A DNA stretch of 64,000 bases from Papio anubis (GCF_008728515.1 NC_044978.1:145076262-145140261), one strand, 5' to 3'; positions 24,185-34,732 are shown, numbered from the stretch's first letter. Program-made: numbers and translations. The notes: a model not told the origin generated them from the sequence alone.

Positions 24185-24300
24185 TGATTTACCCAACATG
24201 AATTAAATGTCTCTTTCTGTGCCCAGGAATTGTGCAAGGCACTGGAGGTAGAGACTAATAATGCCACCTCTGCATCCATGGCCTCAAAGAGTTATGAGTT
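24185..24300. mobile_element. L2-type fragment (tentative)
   Basis: CCAGGAATTGTGCAAGGCAC, TGGAGGTAGAGACTAATAAT and CTCAAAGAGTTATGAGTTAA follow the order of the widespread 'ccaggcactgtgctaggcactgg...' L2/MIR-type string. Confidence 0.4.
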
Positions 24301-25275
24301 AACTGAAATTTCACTGAACACATCAAACATCTATTATTTTTATGTACGAAGTAGAAATGAGTATATTTTTTACTTAGTATCTTACTTGTAATGGTTATTT
24401 TAGGTAAAAGGAAAACCCACGTCAACTGTAAACATGAGAGCCTAGATTTTTCCACTAATTTCAGCAAGGCTGAAGAATTTTGTTTACAAAGACCTGTCAA
24501 ACACACCCGGGAATGGGTGGCTCTTTTGAGCAATAATGTTTCCGTGCCAACTCTAAGTTTAAAAGGGAGAGTCCCTGGTAGGAAATGACAATGCCATGTG
24601 GAAACAACAGCAGTATATATTGGACTCTTTACACCCAAAGGACAATCATTTCCAAATCTATCTTCAAATATGAAAGGCAGTAATATGTAGAGAACCTTCA
24701 AAGGACTGAGTTATCTGAATTACTCTAAGCATACATTATTTCTAAAGTAAAACTGCCAGGATAAAGTTATGATTCATAAATTTAACTAAAGTCTCCTGTG
24801 AAATGTCTATAATGTTATAAACATCTATTGCTATCACAAAGAACGATGTAGAAAAACACTTCTTATATACAGACCATGAAAAGAACTAAGAATCGCCTAG
24901 AATCTTACAAGAATCTTTTCACTCTCTCAGATTTCACAGTTAGCAGCCTTAGTTTCAAATCAAAACCACTCACATGCATATAAATGTTCCTTAAAACAGC
25001 AGCACCTCAGACATCCAACTCTCAGCTGCCCAGCAACCCAAGTCCTCTAAAACAGCCATGAAACAAGAAGTTTAAGTGTCTGCATATGTGGGCAGAATCC
25101 CAAACAGAAAAGCCTCCAACAGGAAGAGTGAGGAAATGTGTTTGTTAGGAAACTGTTTTCAGAGATTAGCAACTGATTGTAAACAACTAAAAGTGAACAC
25201 GATTAAAAAGAAGCAGGTAGCAGAGGCAGCAGGCAAAAGAAATAGAGATGGGGGTGGTAAGAAAGACACCACCCA
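24301..25275. other. Unassigned DNA with a 148-codon minus frame
   Basis: A minus frame from 24701 to 24255 is open for 148 codons, but it overlaps the L2-like string and shows no motif, splice site or codon bias that I can argue for. I treat it as chance. Confidence 0.35.
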
Positions 25276-25557
25276 GGCCGGGTGGGTGCGGTGGCTCACA
25301 CCTGTAATCCCAGCACTTAGGGAGGCTGAGGCTAGCGGATCACCTGAGGTCAGGAATTCAAGACCAGCCTGGCCAACATGGCGAAACCCTGTCTCTACTG
25401 AAAATACAAACATTAGCCAGGCGTGGTGGTACACACCTGTAGTCTGAGCTACCTGGGAGGCTGAGGTGGGAGAATCACTTGAACCCGGGAGGTGGGGCTT
25501 GCAGTGGGCAGAGATCATGCCGCTGCACTCCAGCCTGGGCAACAGAGTGAAACTCTG

Positions 25558-25590
<33 letters not shown>
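25276..25590 (+). mobile_element. AluS-like element with long A-tail
   Basis: Full length, reading CACCTGAGGTCAGGAATTCA, with a pure A-tail of 29 (25562-25590). Both arms have private changes. No clear duplication is seen; ACACC against ACACTG is weak. Confidence 0.94.
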
Positions 25591-27848
25591 CACTGCCTGA
25601 GAGTACTGAAAAGCAAGGGTGGAAACCAAGACCAAGAGAAAAGGATAAGGAAGAAATAGATGAGATGGGATCAGTTCATGGGATCAAGACCCTTCCCAGA
25701 CAGGAAGCCATTAGAAGTCACTATCTCTCTGTATTAAAACAAGCAAATTACTTTTTACATCTGTTCCATGTTTAAAATGTAAAATGTTCAGAAGGAAAAC
25801 AGATATGCCCTTCTTAGTTTAATAACCCATTTGTAACAGGCCAAACCCCAGATTGTTAAAAGCAATGAACGACATCACACTCTTCAAGCACTGATAGAGG
25901 AGATGGACCAGGGGAGTGACTGAGGAATCTAGTGGCTGAGAGGAATATTTTTACAATTGAGAGACAAGGCTAATCAGGATCTAAAACAGACACCTAGAAG
26001 GAAGACCAAAGATGATTTTCCTTCTGATTTTCTCTTTGCTGCAGAGCCTAAAAGAAGTACAGGTTTCCTGCAGGAAACAGAAGACGAATGATAACAATAG
26101 CCACTGTCTGACCCAGGGGAATCCAATTTTTTTAAGGCATACTGGGCAACAGCTAACAGCAACATAAGCAGGAAATAGTTTCAAAAAGCCACTATGGTCT
26201 ACAAAACCCCAAAGTTCTGAAACCTAAAAGTATGCAAGCTTGGTGAAAATTCAATTAGTGACAAAACTTGACCTGAACTGCCTGACAGCTGCATTGTCTT
26301 TATTTATTCAATGTGAACATTCATAAGTTTCATCACAAAACAAAAAAAAAATGGTATGTTTGGATATGGGTGCTGCTACTGAAGAAGTTACATAATACAT
26401 GCTATCTGCACTGTATAAACTTTTTTAAATCCGAAAAATTCTGATATATGAAAGGCGTTTGGCTCCAAGAGTTTCAGATGAGGGTCCACGGGTTTGTAAG
26501 AATCCATGGTAAGATTAAGCAGCCAATAAGGATCTAGGAAAACAGCTTTTAACTTTAATCCAGGTGGTTTCATTCCACTGACATTTTAAAAACACTCACT
26601 ATATGCTTGGTGCTGAGCTATGTACTAATGTGTTTATTTCCAAAGGGTCTCAATTTGATTTTTGCTGTATATATAAAACAAGATCAGAAGAAAGAATCAT
26701 GATCACTGCTTGAATCATTAGCAGAGAGTTCCACGTTCACAGGGAGAGAGAAAGAGAGAGGGAGGGAAGGAAGGAGCCCTACATCATATGTATAAGGCTA
26801 GTATGCATGGTAAAAAGAAAATAAAAAGTTTAATTAAAAAGTCTGAGTCAATCATATCAAAATGAGAGAAAGGGCAGGAGGGAGGGAATCACAGTAATGA
26901 TGGTATGCCAGTATCCTATTCTAGTTATTCTGATGCTCAGAACATCACTCATGGGCAAACAGTAACTCACTGACTGGCCCTGGCAGCCTGAAACCCCACT
27001 GAGATTCCCTATGGTACTTCACAGTTACCCAACCCACCTTTCCCTTATCTCCACCAAGCCACTCACAATCTTTCCCATATTAAACACTTACTTTCCCCAA
27101 ACTCCACACCTTTATAGCACTTTCACCGAAAATTTAACTTCTCAATTCTCAGCCCTCACCCAAGAATTCTCCCAGACTGGGATAATCACAGACACCAGAA
27201 TATTTTGATGTATTTTGTATATATAGAATGTATCTGCTTAGAGGACTTTTGGTCCCACCCACTCTCCCGCAAGCTATAGGCTTGGAGAAGGCAGGAGCTT
27301 CGGACCTGTTTGCTTGTATTAAAACAAGCCCACAACTGACCCATTTCTTTGCCTCTCCCAATAGACCACCACCACAGCTTCTCACCTCACCTCCCATTTC
27401 CACTCTCAAATCCATCTGCTAGCAGTCTCAGAGCTCTGCACGATTTTTTTTTTTTTACCCCAAGACAACATATTTGTATTTAATGCAAATTACTTTTTGC
27501 TCATTTGCAAAATTCATTTTAACAGCCTCTTGATAATGTTGGTGTGCATACCACCCAAAACTCTCTTTCCCAGACTTCATGAAATTCAAATCTTTCCGTT
27601 TGTGGATAGCTGTAGTCAAAGCCAAAAGGCTTTCCCTGAAGAGATTACTTGGAAAGAAAAGTTAGGGCTTCAAGCCAGATCATAAGTTTGCGGCTTTCAT
27701 TACTTCTCCATATCATACGGAGGTGTCTGATGCTGATGTCTGTCAAGCACCCTGTGAATGTTAGCCTTCACAGTAGTCCCCTCAGAAGGGCATTCATTCA
27801 TTTCATTGTGGCTGCCGTTGGGTAACAGAACTCCATTTTAAATCCCCA
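25591..27848. other. Unassigned DNA, 2.3 kb
   Basis: A purine-rich patch with GAGA and GGAA units lies at about 26742-26776, and a T-run at about 27447-27458. No repeat family or exon is named. Frames of 60-88 codons overlap on both strands without motif. Confidence 0.4.
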
Positions 27849-28146
27849 GGCTGGGTATGGTGGCTCACACTTGTAATTCCAGCACTTTGGGAAGCCAAGG
27901 CAGGAGGATCACTTGAGCCCAGGAGATCAAGACCAGCCTGAGCAACGTAGCGAAACCTCATCTCTACAAAAAAACTGAAAACATTAGCTGGGTGTGGTGG
28001 CACACACCTGTGTTCCCAGCTCCTCAGGAGGCTGAAGCAGGAGGATTGCTTGAGTCCAGGAGTCAAGATGGCAGTAAGCCATGATTGTGCCACTGCACTG
28101 CAGCCTGGGTGACAGAGCGAGACCCTTTATCAAAGAAAAAATAAAA
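27849..28146 (+). mobile_element. AluJ-like element
   Basis: It reads GATCACTTGAGCCCAGGAGA and CATCTCTACAAAAAAACTGA, as AluJ. The right arm is shortened near GTCCAGGAGTCAAGATGGCA. Confidence 0.93.
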
Positions 28147-28421
28147 TAGAACAGGAAAGAAAGAAAAAAGAAATGTCCCTATCTGCTAGAGCCACACAGG
28201 AAAACCACAATCTGGCCACACAAGCTAAACAGCTTTTTACTCCCAAATTGATTACATACCATTTTCCTGCTCTACCTTTGAAGGTGCTTTCTATTGCTGA
28301 AGAAAAAAGGTATCAAGTAATGTCTACATTTTTACTAAATTGATGCTCAAATAAAATTTTTCTTTTAAAAAAATTAATATTAACCTTAAAAGCTTATTTA
28401 AAATAAGGTGATACCATACCT

Positions 28422-28683
28422 GGCCTGGCGCGGTGGCTCACACCTGTAATCCCAGCACTTTAGGAGGCTGAGGCAGCAAAATCACTTGAGATCAGGAGTT
28501 CGAGACCAGCCGGGGCAACATGGTGAAATCTGGTCACTACTAAAAATTCAAAAATTAGCTGGGCATGATGATGCACGCCTATAATCCCAGCTACTTGGGA
28601 GGCTGAGGCACAAGAATCGCTTGAACCTGGTGGAGGTTGCAGTGAGCCGAGATCACTCATTTATCTCAAAAAAACAAATAAAT
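28422..28683 (+). mobile_element. AluS-like element with 3' internal deletion
   Basis: The right arm jumps from GTGAGCCGAGATCACTCATT to TATCTCAAAA, so the block with 'gccactgcactccagcctgg' is gone while the tail remains. The duplication AAAATAAGGTGATACC is perfect (28400-28415 and about 28684-28699), which shows the deletion came after or during insertion of one element. Confidence 0.94.
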
Positions 28684-28771
28684 AAAATAAGGTGATACCC
28701 ATTGTGAAGATAATTTGCAAAGAGAAGTTTCAGGTATATTTCATGAAGGACAGCACCACTGAGAAAAGTCT

Positions 28772-28799
28772 CTAATCTCTCTCACTCTCTCTCTCTCTC

Positions 28800-28830
<31 letters not shown>

Positions 28831-28832
28831 TT
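28772..28832. repeat. Polypyrimidine tract (CT)n-(CTTTT)n-T(n)
   Basis: CT-rich units (about 28784-28800) pass into CTTTT units and a T-run that is the antisense tail of the next Alu. Pyrimidines run uninterrupted for about 47 bases from 28785. Confidence 0.85.
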
Positions 28833-29113
28833 GAGACAGAGCCTTGCTCTGTTGCCCAGGTTGGAGTGCAGTGGTGTGATCTCGGCTCACTGCAACCTTT
28901 GCCATCCAGGTTCAAGCAATTCTAGTGCCTCAGCCTCCCAAGTAGCTGGGATTACAGGTGCATGCCACCACACCTGGCTAATTTCTGTATTTTTAGTAGA
29001 GACGAGGTTTCACCATGTTGGCCAGGCTGATCTCAAACTTCTGGGCTCAAGTGATTCACCCACCTCACCCTCCCAAAGTGCTGGGATTACAGGTATGAGC
29101 TATCATGCCTGGC
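28833..29113 (-). mobile_element. AluS-like element
   Basis: Antisense Alu, inserted 90 bases from the plus-strand Alu at 28422, so the two form an inverted pair. CTCTAATCTC occurs on both sides (about 28770-28779 and 29114-29123) as target duplication. Confidence 0.95.
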
Positions 29114-29334
29114 CTCTAATCTCATTGTGATAACTGAATTGCTAATTCATCTTTTTAATTGTATTCTTTTATAGTTTTGCCTCACAGGACAGTTCATTTA
29201 ATTTTAATACTGGAAACATCACTTTCAGTCTTATGCTTTTTACACTGCTTATAAAATCAGGACCCAGAAATGAAAAGACCAGTGGCATACTAAAAATATC
29301 AGCCAAAGTAACATCAGGTCATTGCAAAACAACT

Positions 29335-29410
29335 GCATTATACCTCAGTTTCCCCATACATAAAAAAGAGATAACAGTACCACTACTTCGAATAGTGTGC
29401 GATTCTATTA
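29335..29410 (+). mobile_element. MIR fragment
   Basis: TATACCTCAGTTTCCCCATA followed by AAAAAGAGATAACAGTACCA matches the 'cctcagtttcctcatctgtaaaatggg' segment of MIR. Confidence 0.55.
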
Positions 29411-29489
29411 CTAAGACCCTAAATACCTTCCTATGCTTCTTTCTGAGTTTGTTTTAAAATCACAACCAGTAACTGTTACATATAAGAAA

Positions 29490-29600
29490 AAGTAGGAAGA
29501 TTACTAGACTTAGAATGAAATTTGTGTTTGAGTCTCAACTCTGCAAATCTGCTCACCCGAATCAGCGATATGACCTCTTAAGTCTCTGTCTCCCCACCAT
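29490..29600 (+). mobile_element. MIR fragment
   Basis: ACTTAGAATGAAATTTGTGT, GAGTCTCAACTCTGCAAATC and GATATGACCTCTTAAGTCTC follow the MIR 5' and core order. Confidence 0.55.
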
Positions 29601-29628
29601 TTAACTCTTGGTTCACACCCACGTATGA

Positions 29629-29835
29629 CTCTAAGGAGCTTACACAGAGTAACTTACTTCTCACAGCACTCCTATGAGGTGGGTACAATGATCTCCACTT
29701 TACCATGAGGAACCAAGTCACAGAGTAGGTAAATATGTTAACCAGGATCTCACTGCTACTGGTAGAACCGGGACCCAACCCTGTGGAAGTCTAGCTTCAG
29801 AATATCAATACCTCTTAATCACTATGCCACACTAC
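29629..29835 (-). mobile_element. MIR element
   Basis: Antisense MIR: CCTATGAGGTGGGTACAATG, CTTTACCATGAGGAACCAAG, AACCGGGACCCAACCCTGTG and CTCTTAATCACTATGCCACA. It lies opposite the plus-strand MIR pieces just upstream. Confidence 0.75.
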
Positions 29836-30614
29836 TTGGGGATACGATTCTTGGGGCCAGCCCTAACAACCCCCAAGGTTGCGGTAAGGCCCAAAGATCC
29901 AGGTCAAGGTGTACACGCTATACAAACACAAGCATTAGTTACAAATGTGTTACTCGAGTAAGCCTTGTATGCACCTTTTTGAAGCAAAGCCTACAACAAT
30001 TACCAACTAGTAAGAAGAAATTCAAATTGGCCCACATACAGTAAAATGTGCTTTCTCCAGCATTCTTGCATGAGGAATCTCTATCATCTAGCTCTTGGCA
30101 GCCACAAGGTAACACCTCCATCAAATTTTCCAGGCCAAAGCCATCTCTTCCACGTTCTGCAGAGCAGAACTTGGGAATTTCAGTGGAGGACCTGCCAAGC
30201 ATGTGAGCATATCTCAAGGGCCTCCTGAGGCCAGCATGTTGGCCCTGCCTTCAGAGCTCCCTGCATCTCACCTCCTTGGGGAGGACGAATCGGGTTAAGT
30301 CAACCTAAGGCGTGGTTCGTATTGGGAAGTCCTATGTCCAACTCATCCATCAAATAACTAAGCTCTAGCCAACTGCTGAAATAAAGTTGGCAAATAAAGG
30401 AACATAATTAACCCCACTGGTAATCTCAAGGGGCAGGGCTAGATTCTGGCATCATCTTGTTTAGTCCTACACCCTGAATCCAAGGCATGGCTCTGGCAGA
30501 CCTTTTATTCTGACCTCTGTATCTGGCAGATTTTTATACAGATGACATGATAACTACTTCCACAGGCATGAAAAATGGGGGTGGGAACATTTTTAAGTTC
30601 TACTATTATAATTC
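29836..30614. other. Unassigned DNA
   Basis: No exon or named repeat. A 92-codon minus frame (29939-30217) has no motif. Confidence 0.4.
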
Positions 30615-30745
30615 AAGGCTATTAAGTACCAAAGCACTATTCTGGGCATTTGGGCATGTTACCTCAGTTAATCCCAATCAACCTGTGAGGTAGGTATTAC
30701 CATCCTGCCCCACCTGCCGCCACTGACACATGGAAAATGGAAGCC
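30615..30745 (-). mobile_element. MIR fragment
   Basis: GTTACCTCAGTTAATCCCAA, CAACCTGTGAGGTAGGTATT and ACCATCCTGCCCCAC are the antisense MIR 3' half. The core side is missing. Confidence 0.6.
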
Positions 30746-30774
30746 CTCGGGTCTGGCTGACAGTATCTCTCACA

Positions 30775-31050
30775 GTTTTTCATCATTCAGGTCTCAACTG
30801 AAGGGTCAGCTCCACAGAGAAGCTGGCCTAGAGCACCCAATTAAAATCAGAAGGCCCCCCCCATCCACATTTCTCAGCCCCTCTCTCTATCACATTACCT
30901 TGTTTAGTTTTATTCATAGCACTTAATATTTCTGAAGTTCTTATGTAGTAGGTATTATCTGTTTATCTCCACTAGAATGTCAGTTTCTTGAGGGCAAGGA
31001 AACTTTTCCATCTGGTTCGAAGTTATATCCTCAATGCTGATAATAATACC
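30775..31050 (+). mobile_element. L2 3'-end element
   Basis: Ordered L2 blocks: CAGGTCTCAACTGAAGGGTC, CTCTATCACATTACCTTGTT, TTCATAGCACTTAATATTTC, CACTAGAATGTCAGTTTCTT and GAGGGCAAGGAAACTTTTCC. Confidence 0.75.
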
Positions 31051-31064
31051 TGTCAAAGAATGGC

Positions 31065-31227
31065 ATGGGAGGGAGGGAAGAGGGAAGGGAAGAAACGTGG
31101 AAGGCAGAGAGGAAGAAAGGAAGGAGAGGAGGGAAAAGGGAACGAAGAAAGGAGGGGAGGAAGGAAGGAAGGAAGGAAGGAAGGAAGGAAGGAAGGGAGG
31201 AAGGGAGGGAGGGAGGGAGGGAGGAAA
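31065..31227. repeat. Polypurine tract with (GGAA)n and (GGGA)n
   Basis: Purines are uninterrupted for 84 bases (31144-31227). About nine GGAA units are followed by GGGA units. The strongly Lys/Arg/Glu/Gly (+) and Pro/Ser/Leu (-) frames open here in several phases are translated repeat. Confidence 0.97.
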
Positions 31228-31300
31228 TAAATGTAGGCTTTTCTATAAGCTTCACAAGGAGAAAGGGTTATTGTAGGCATTAAAAAAAACTTAGTGACTT

Positions 31301-31634
31301 GGCCGGGCACAGTGGCTCATGCTTGTAATCCAAGCACTTTGGGAGGCCGAGGTGGGCGGATCACGAACTCCTGTTTGAGACCAGCCTGGCCAACACAATG
31401 AAACCTCGTTTCTACTAAAAATACAAAAATTAGCTGGACGTGGTGGTGGGCATCTGTAATTTCAGCTACTCAGGAGGCTGAGGCAGAAGAATCTGTAGAA
31501 CCCGGGAGACAAAGACTGCAGTGAGATGAGATCGCGCCACTGCACTCCAGCCTGGGCAACAGAGCTAGACTCCATCTCAAAATAAATAAAATAAAATAAA
31601 ATAAAATAAAATAAAATAAAATAAAATAAAATAG
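31301..31634 (+). mobile_element. AluS-like element with (AAAAT)n tail
   Basis: About ten AAAAT units end the element (31580-31633). AACTTAGTGACTT is duplicated exactly (about 31288-31300 and 31636-31648). The left arm reads GGATCACGAACTCCTGTTTG, a private rearranged segment. Confidence 0.95.
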
Positions 31635-31929
31635 AACTTAGTGACTTAGAAATGTAAAATTCTGAGATACTTTACTGAGGCAGATTGTGAAGTGACTGGA
31701 TTCAGAAGTGAAATAAACCCCTCTACCTTTCTGAAAGAATTTTAACACAATCCTTTGTGAAATGTGGATGATTTAAGATTCCAGCATCATTCCACATTTC
31801 AAATACCTATGTTTTATCACTGCTAACACTCAGATCCTGTAGAGATCAAAATATATGTTTGTTCTCTGGTTGAGAACAATAAACAATTGCTTATTTATTC
31901 ATCTTCATACTGTTTCCTCCCCAACACAG

Positions 31930-31946
31930 TTTCTCTCTCTCTCTCT

Positions 31947-31991
<45 letters not shown>
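31930..31991. repeat. (CT)n microsatellite, pure polypyrimidine
   Basis: 62 uninterrupted pyrimidines, nearly all CT dinucleotides with two CTTT interruptions. It lies 0.7 kb from the opposite-sense purine tract at 31144-31227. Confidence 0.97.
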
Positions 31992-31996
<5 letters not shown>

Positions 31997-32737
31997 GTCA
32001 GCCCTTTAAAAGCCTGAGTTAACAGAGTTTCATGGTCACAAGCAGCATTCTAAAATTGGAATTTGGCTGCCTGACCACACACTAGCCCTGGAATTCTGCA
32101 AACGTCTGGGCCAGTGAGTGTGAGAAAGTTCTGTGGTAACAAAAGTTTCTGAGGCAACAATGAGAGTTGGAATCCCACAGGCAACAAGGTGCAGGTGCCG
32201 GGCACCGAGGCTCGTCAACCACACTGCAGGAGTGGCAACCTCCTTCTCTCCGCACAGCTCTTGGCTGTGGGTGTTGAAGGCCTGGTGACTTCACTGGCAC
32301 ATAAACACTTAGTGATGGACTCCCAACACAAACCTGGACTTCTTTCTAGTCCTGCACACGCATGTGGCTGACCAAGATTCCTGTGCCAGATGCTTAAATA
32401 GCTGCTCACCCAGGTTGAGTCCCTCCCTCTTCACACCAGGTGAATGGAGAAAAACACAGATGTAATTAAAGTTTACAACTTCCATACAATCTAAAATAGA
32501 GCCGTTTGTTATACCACATTTTTGAAAGTTGGAGAATTTGTTCCCTTATGGAAAGAGGCATTTGCTGGCTAGAAAGCTCTAGTCTTTTTTGCAGTCACTG
32601 AGATTTAATACTACATTACTTATTAGTTAAAACTTCACCTATTCTCACAAATATGATAAATGAAAGTCAAATGCAAGTGAATTGCTGAGACCCAGAAAAC
32701 ACGAAAAGTACTGGGTAGGGGCAGGTATCTTTTGTTT
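31992..32737. other. Unassigned DNA, locally GC-richer
   Basis: 32060-32420 is GC-richer, with scattered CpG, but is too short and CpG-poor for an island. Frames of 60-72 codons on both strands have no motif. Confidence 0.4.
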
Positions 32738-32753
32738 CAAATGCACTATTTTA

Positions 32754-32787
32754 TTTTATTTTATTTTTTTATTTTAGAGTGTTTTTC

Positions 32788-32821
<34 letters not shown>

Positions 32822-33540
32822 CTTTAAGTTCTAGGGTACATGTGCACAACGTGCAGGTTTGTTACATATGTATACTTGTGCCATGTTAGTGTGCTGCACC
32901 CATCAACTCGTCAGCACCCATCAACTCGTCGTTTACATCAGGTATAACTCCCAATGCAATCCCTCCCCCTCCCCACTCCCTGTGATAGGCCCCGGTGTGT
33001 GATGTTCCCCTTCCCGAGTCCAAGTGATCTCGTTGTTCAGTTCCCATCTATGAGTGAGAACATGCAGTGTTTGGTTTTCTGTTTTGCGATAGTTTGCTGA
33101 GAATGATGGTTTCCAGCTGCATCCATGTCCCTACAAAGGACACAAACTCGTCCTTTTTTATGGCTGCATAGTATTCCGTGGTGTATATGTGCCACATTTT
33201 CTTAATCCAGTCTGTCACTGATGGACATTTGGGTTGATTCCAAGTCTTTGCTATTGTGAATAGTGCCGCAATGAACATACATGTGCATGTGTCTTTATAG
33301 CAGCATGATTTATAATCCTTTGGGTATATCCCCAGTAATGGGATGGCTGGGTCATATGGTACATCTAGTTCTAGATCCTTGAGGAATCGCCATACTGTTT
33401 TCCACAATGGTTGAACTAGTTTACAATCCCACCAACAGTGTAAAAGTGTTCCTATTTCTCCACATCCTCTCCAGCACTTGTTTCCTGACTTGTTAATGAT
33501 TGCCATTCTAACTGGTGTGAGATGGTATCTCATTGTGGTT
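32754..33540 (-). mobile_element. L1PA-lineage LINE-1, 5' truncated, with perfect target-site duplication
   Basis: The element runs from an A-rich/(ATT)n tail through the 3' UTR end (ACTTTAAGTTCTAGGGTACA, antisense) into the last part of ORF2. It stops at GAGATGGTATCTCATTGTGG. CAAATGCACTATTTTA flanks it perfectly (about 32738-32753 and 33541-33556). A 161-codon minus frame (33048-33533) is the still-open C-terminal part of ORF2, with the Cys-rich region but no reverse transcriptase or endonuclease domain, so it is not functional. An 18-base tandem duplication (GCACCCATCAACTCGTCA) sits at 32896-32930. Confidence 0.95.
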
Positions 33541-33767
33541 CAAATGCACTATTTTAGCTTGAATTCAATAACTTTCATTGCCAAAATGAGAAATAATTAA
33601 ATTAACATTTCAGTTATGTTAACATTTCATTTCTTGGCTACTTCTTTTTAATAAAATGGATAGTTACAAAGTGAATGATCATTTATTGCTTTATTTCATT
33701 AAATATAAAATAATATATGCTCATTGTAAAAAAAAAATTTCAAACCAATTTTAAAATACTGTATAGA

Positions 33768-34055
33768 GGCTGGGAACAGTGGTTCACACCTGTAATTCCA
33801 GCATTTTGGGAGGCTGAGGTGGGCAGATCTATTGAACCCAGGAGTTCAAGACCAGCCTGGGCAACATGGTGAAACCACATCTCTACAAAAAAATACAAAA
33901 GTATTAGCCAGTCATGGTGGCACATGCCTGTAATCCCAGCTGTTTGGGGGGCTGAGGTGGGAGGATCACTTGAGCCCAGGAGGTGGAGATTGCAGTGAGC
34001 CAAAATCACACCACTGCACTCCAGCCTGGGCAACAGAACGACACTGACTCCCTGT
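33768..34055 (+). mobile_element. AluJ-like element without A-tail
   Basis: It reads CATCTCTACAAAAAAATACA and GATCACTTGAGCCCAGGAGG. It ends in GACACTGACTCCCTGTAGAG with no tail, showing age and decay. Confidence 0.93.
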
Positions 34056-34199
34056 AGAGAGCAACTCCCTCAGAAATCTAGTCTCCAGAGACAACGACTA
34101 CTAATTCTTGGATGGATCACCTATCAGGGTTGTTTTTCCTATGCTTAATAAATGGCTCTTCAGCTTGCTTCTGATTGATGCCCAAAACGGTTCACCTCT

Positions 34200-34330
34200 T
34201 CCTGTGCCAGTCACACAGCTTCTACTTCATCTGTAAACTGAGGACTCTGGATCTGGATTTCAAAGGGGTGTTGTAAAGATTAAATGAGATATTTGTTCAA
34301 TGCTTAGAACAGGGCCGGGGGCATGCAGGA
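34200..34330 (+). mobile_element. MIR fragment
   Basis: ACTTCATCTGTAAACTGAGG, GGTGTTGTAAAGATTAAATG and GCTTAGAACAGGGCC are the 3' half of MIR in sense orientation. Confidence 0.65.
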
Positions 34331-34393
34331 AAACAGACTGTTTTCACCCAGAGTGACTCAATGAAACAAAACCTCTGTGATGTGTTCCCATAT

Positions 34394-34732
34394 CATAGAT
34401 AACCCCTCATAAAGAATGCCTACAGCATAGATAATCCCTCACAAAGAAGCAATGCCTATAGCATAGATAACCCCTCACAAAGAAGCAATGCCTATAGCAC
34501 AGATAACCCCTCACAAAGAAGTAATGCCCACAGCATAGATAACCCCTATAAAGAAGCAATGCCTATAGCATAGATAACCCCCATAAAGAAGCAATGCCTA
34601 TAGCATAGATAACCCCCATAAAGAAGCAATGCCCACAGCATAGATAACCCCTCATAAAGAAGCAATGCCCACAGCATAGATAACCCCTCATAAAGAAGCA
34701 ATGCCTACAGCATAGATAATCCCTCATAAAGA
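34394..34732. repeat. Minisatellite, about 9.5 copies of a 35-36 bp unit
   Basis: The unit begins CATAGATAACCCCTCATAAA and ends in AGAAGCAATGCCCACAG. Copies differ by a CCTATAG/CCCACAG switch, TCACA/TCATA, and a one-base deletion (AACCCCCATAAA) that produces 35-bp copies. Two copies with the deletion are adjacent, so units have been copied locally. No open frame or known family corresponds. Confidence 0.96.

Noticed and set aside
24255..24701. 148-codon minus frame as a possible gene
   Set aside because: It overlaps an L2-like string and has no recognisable domain, promoter or splice signals. A frame of this length is expected by chance in 64 kb.
30988..31310. Overlapping 72-85 codon frames of Lys/Arg/Glu/Gly or Pro/Ser/Leu
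   Set aside because: They are translations of the GGAA/GGGA repeat, open in several frames because the repeat contains no stop codon.
32060..32420. Possible CpG island or promoter
   Set aside because: It is GC-richer than its surroundings but has only scattered CpG, is too short, and lacks a promoter element or adjoining first exon that I could defend.
33048..33533. 161-codon minus frame resembling a protein
   Set aside because: It is the C-terminal remnant of L1 ORF2 in a 5'-truncated element. No catalytic domain is present, so it is listed only as part of the L1.
34394..34732. Direct repeats of 36 bp considered as a CRISPR array
   Set aside because: The copies are contiguous, with no unique spacers between them, and the window is clearly a primate genome. 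It is a minisatellite.
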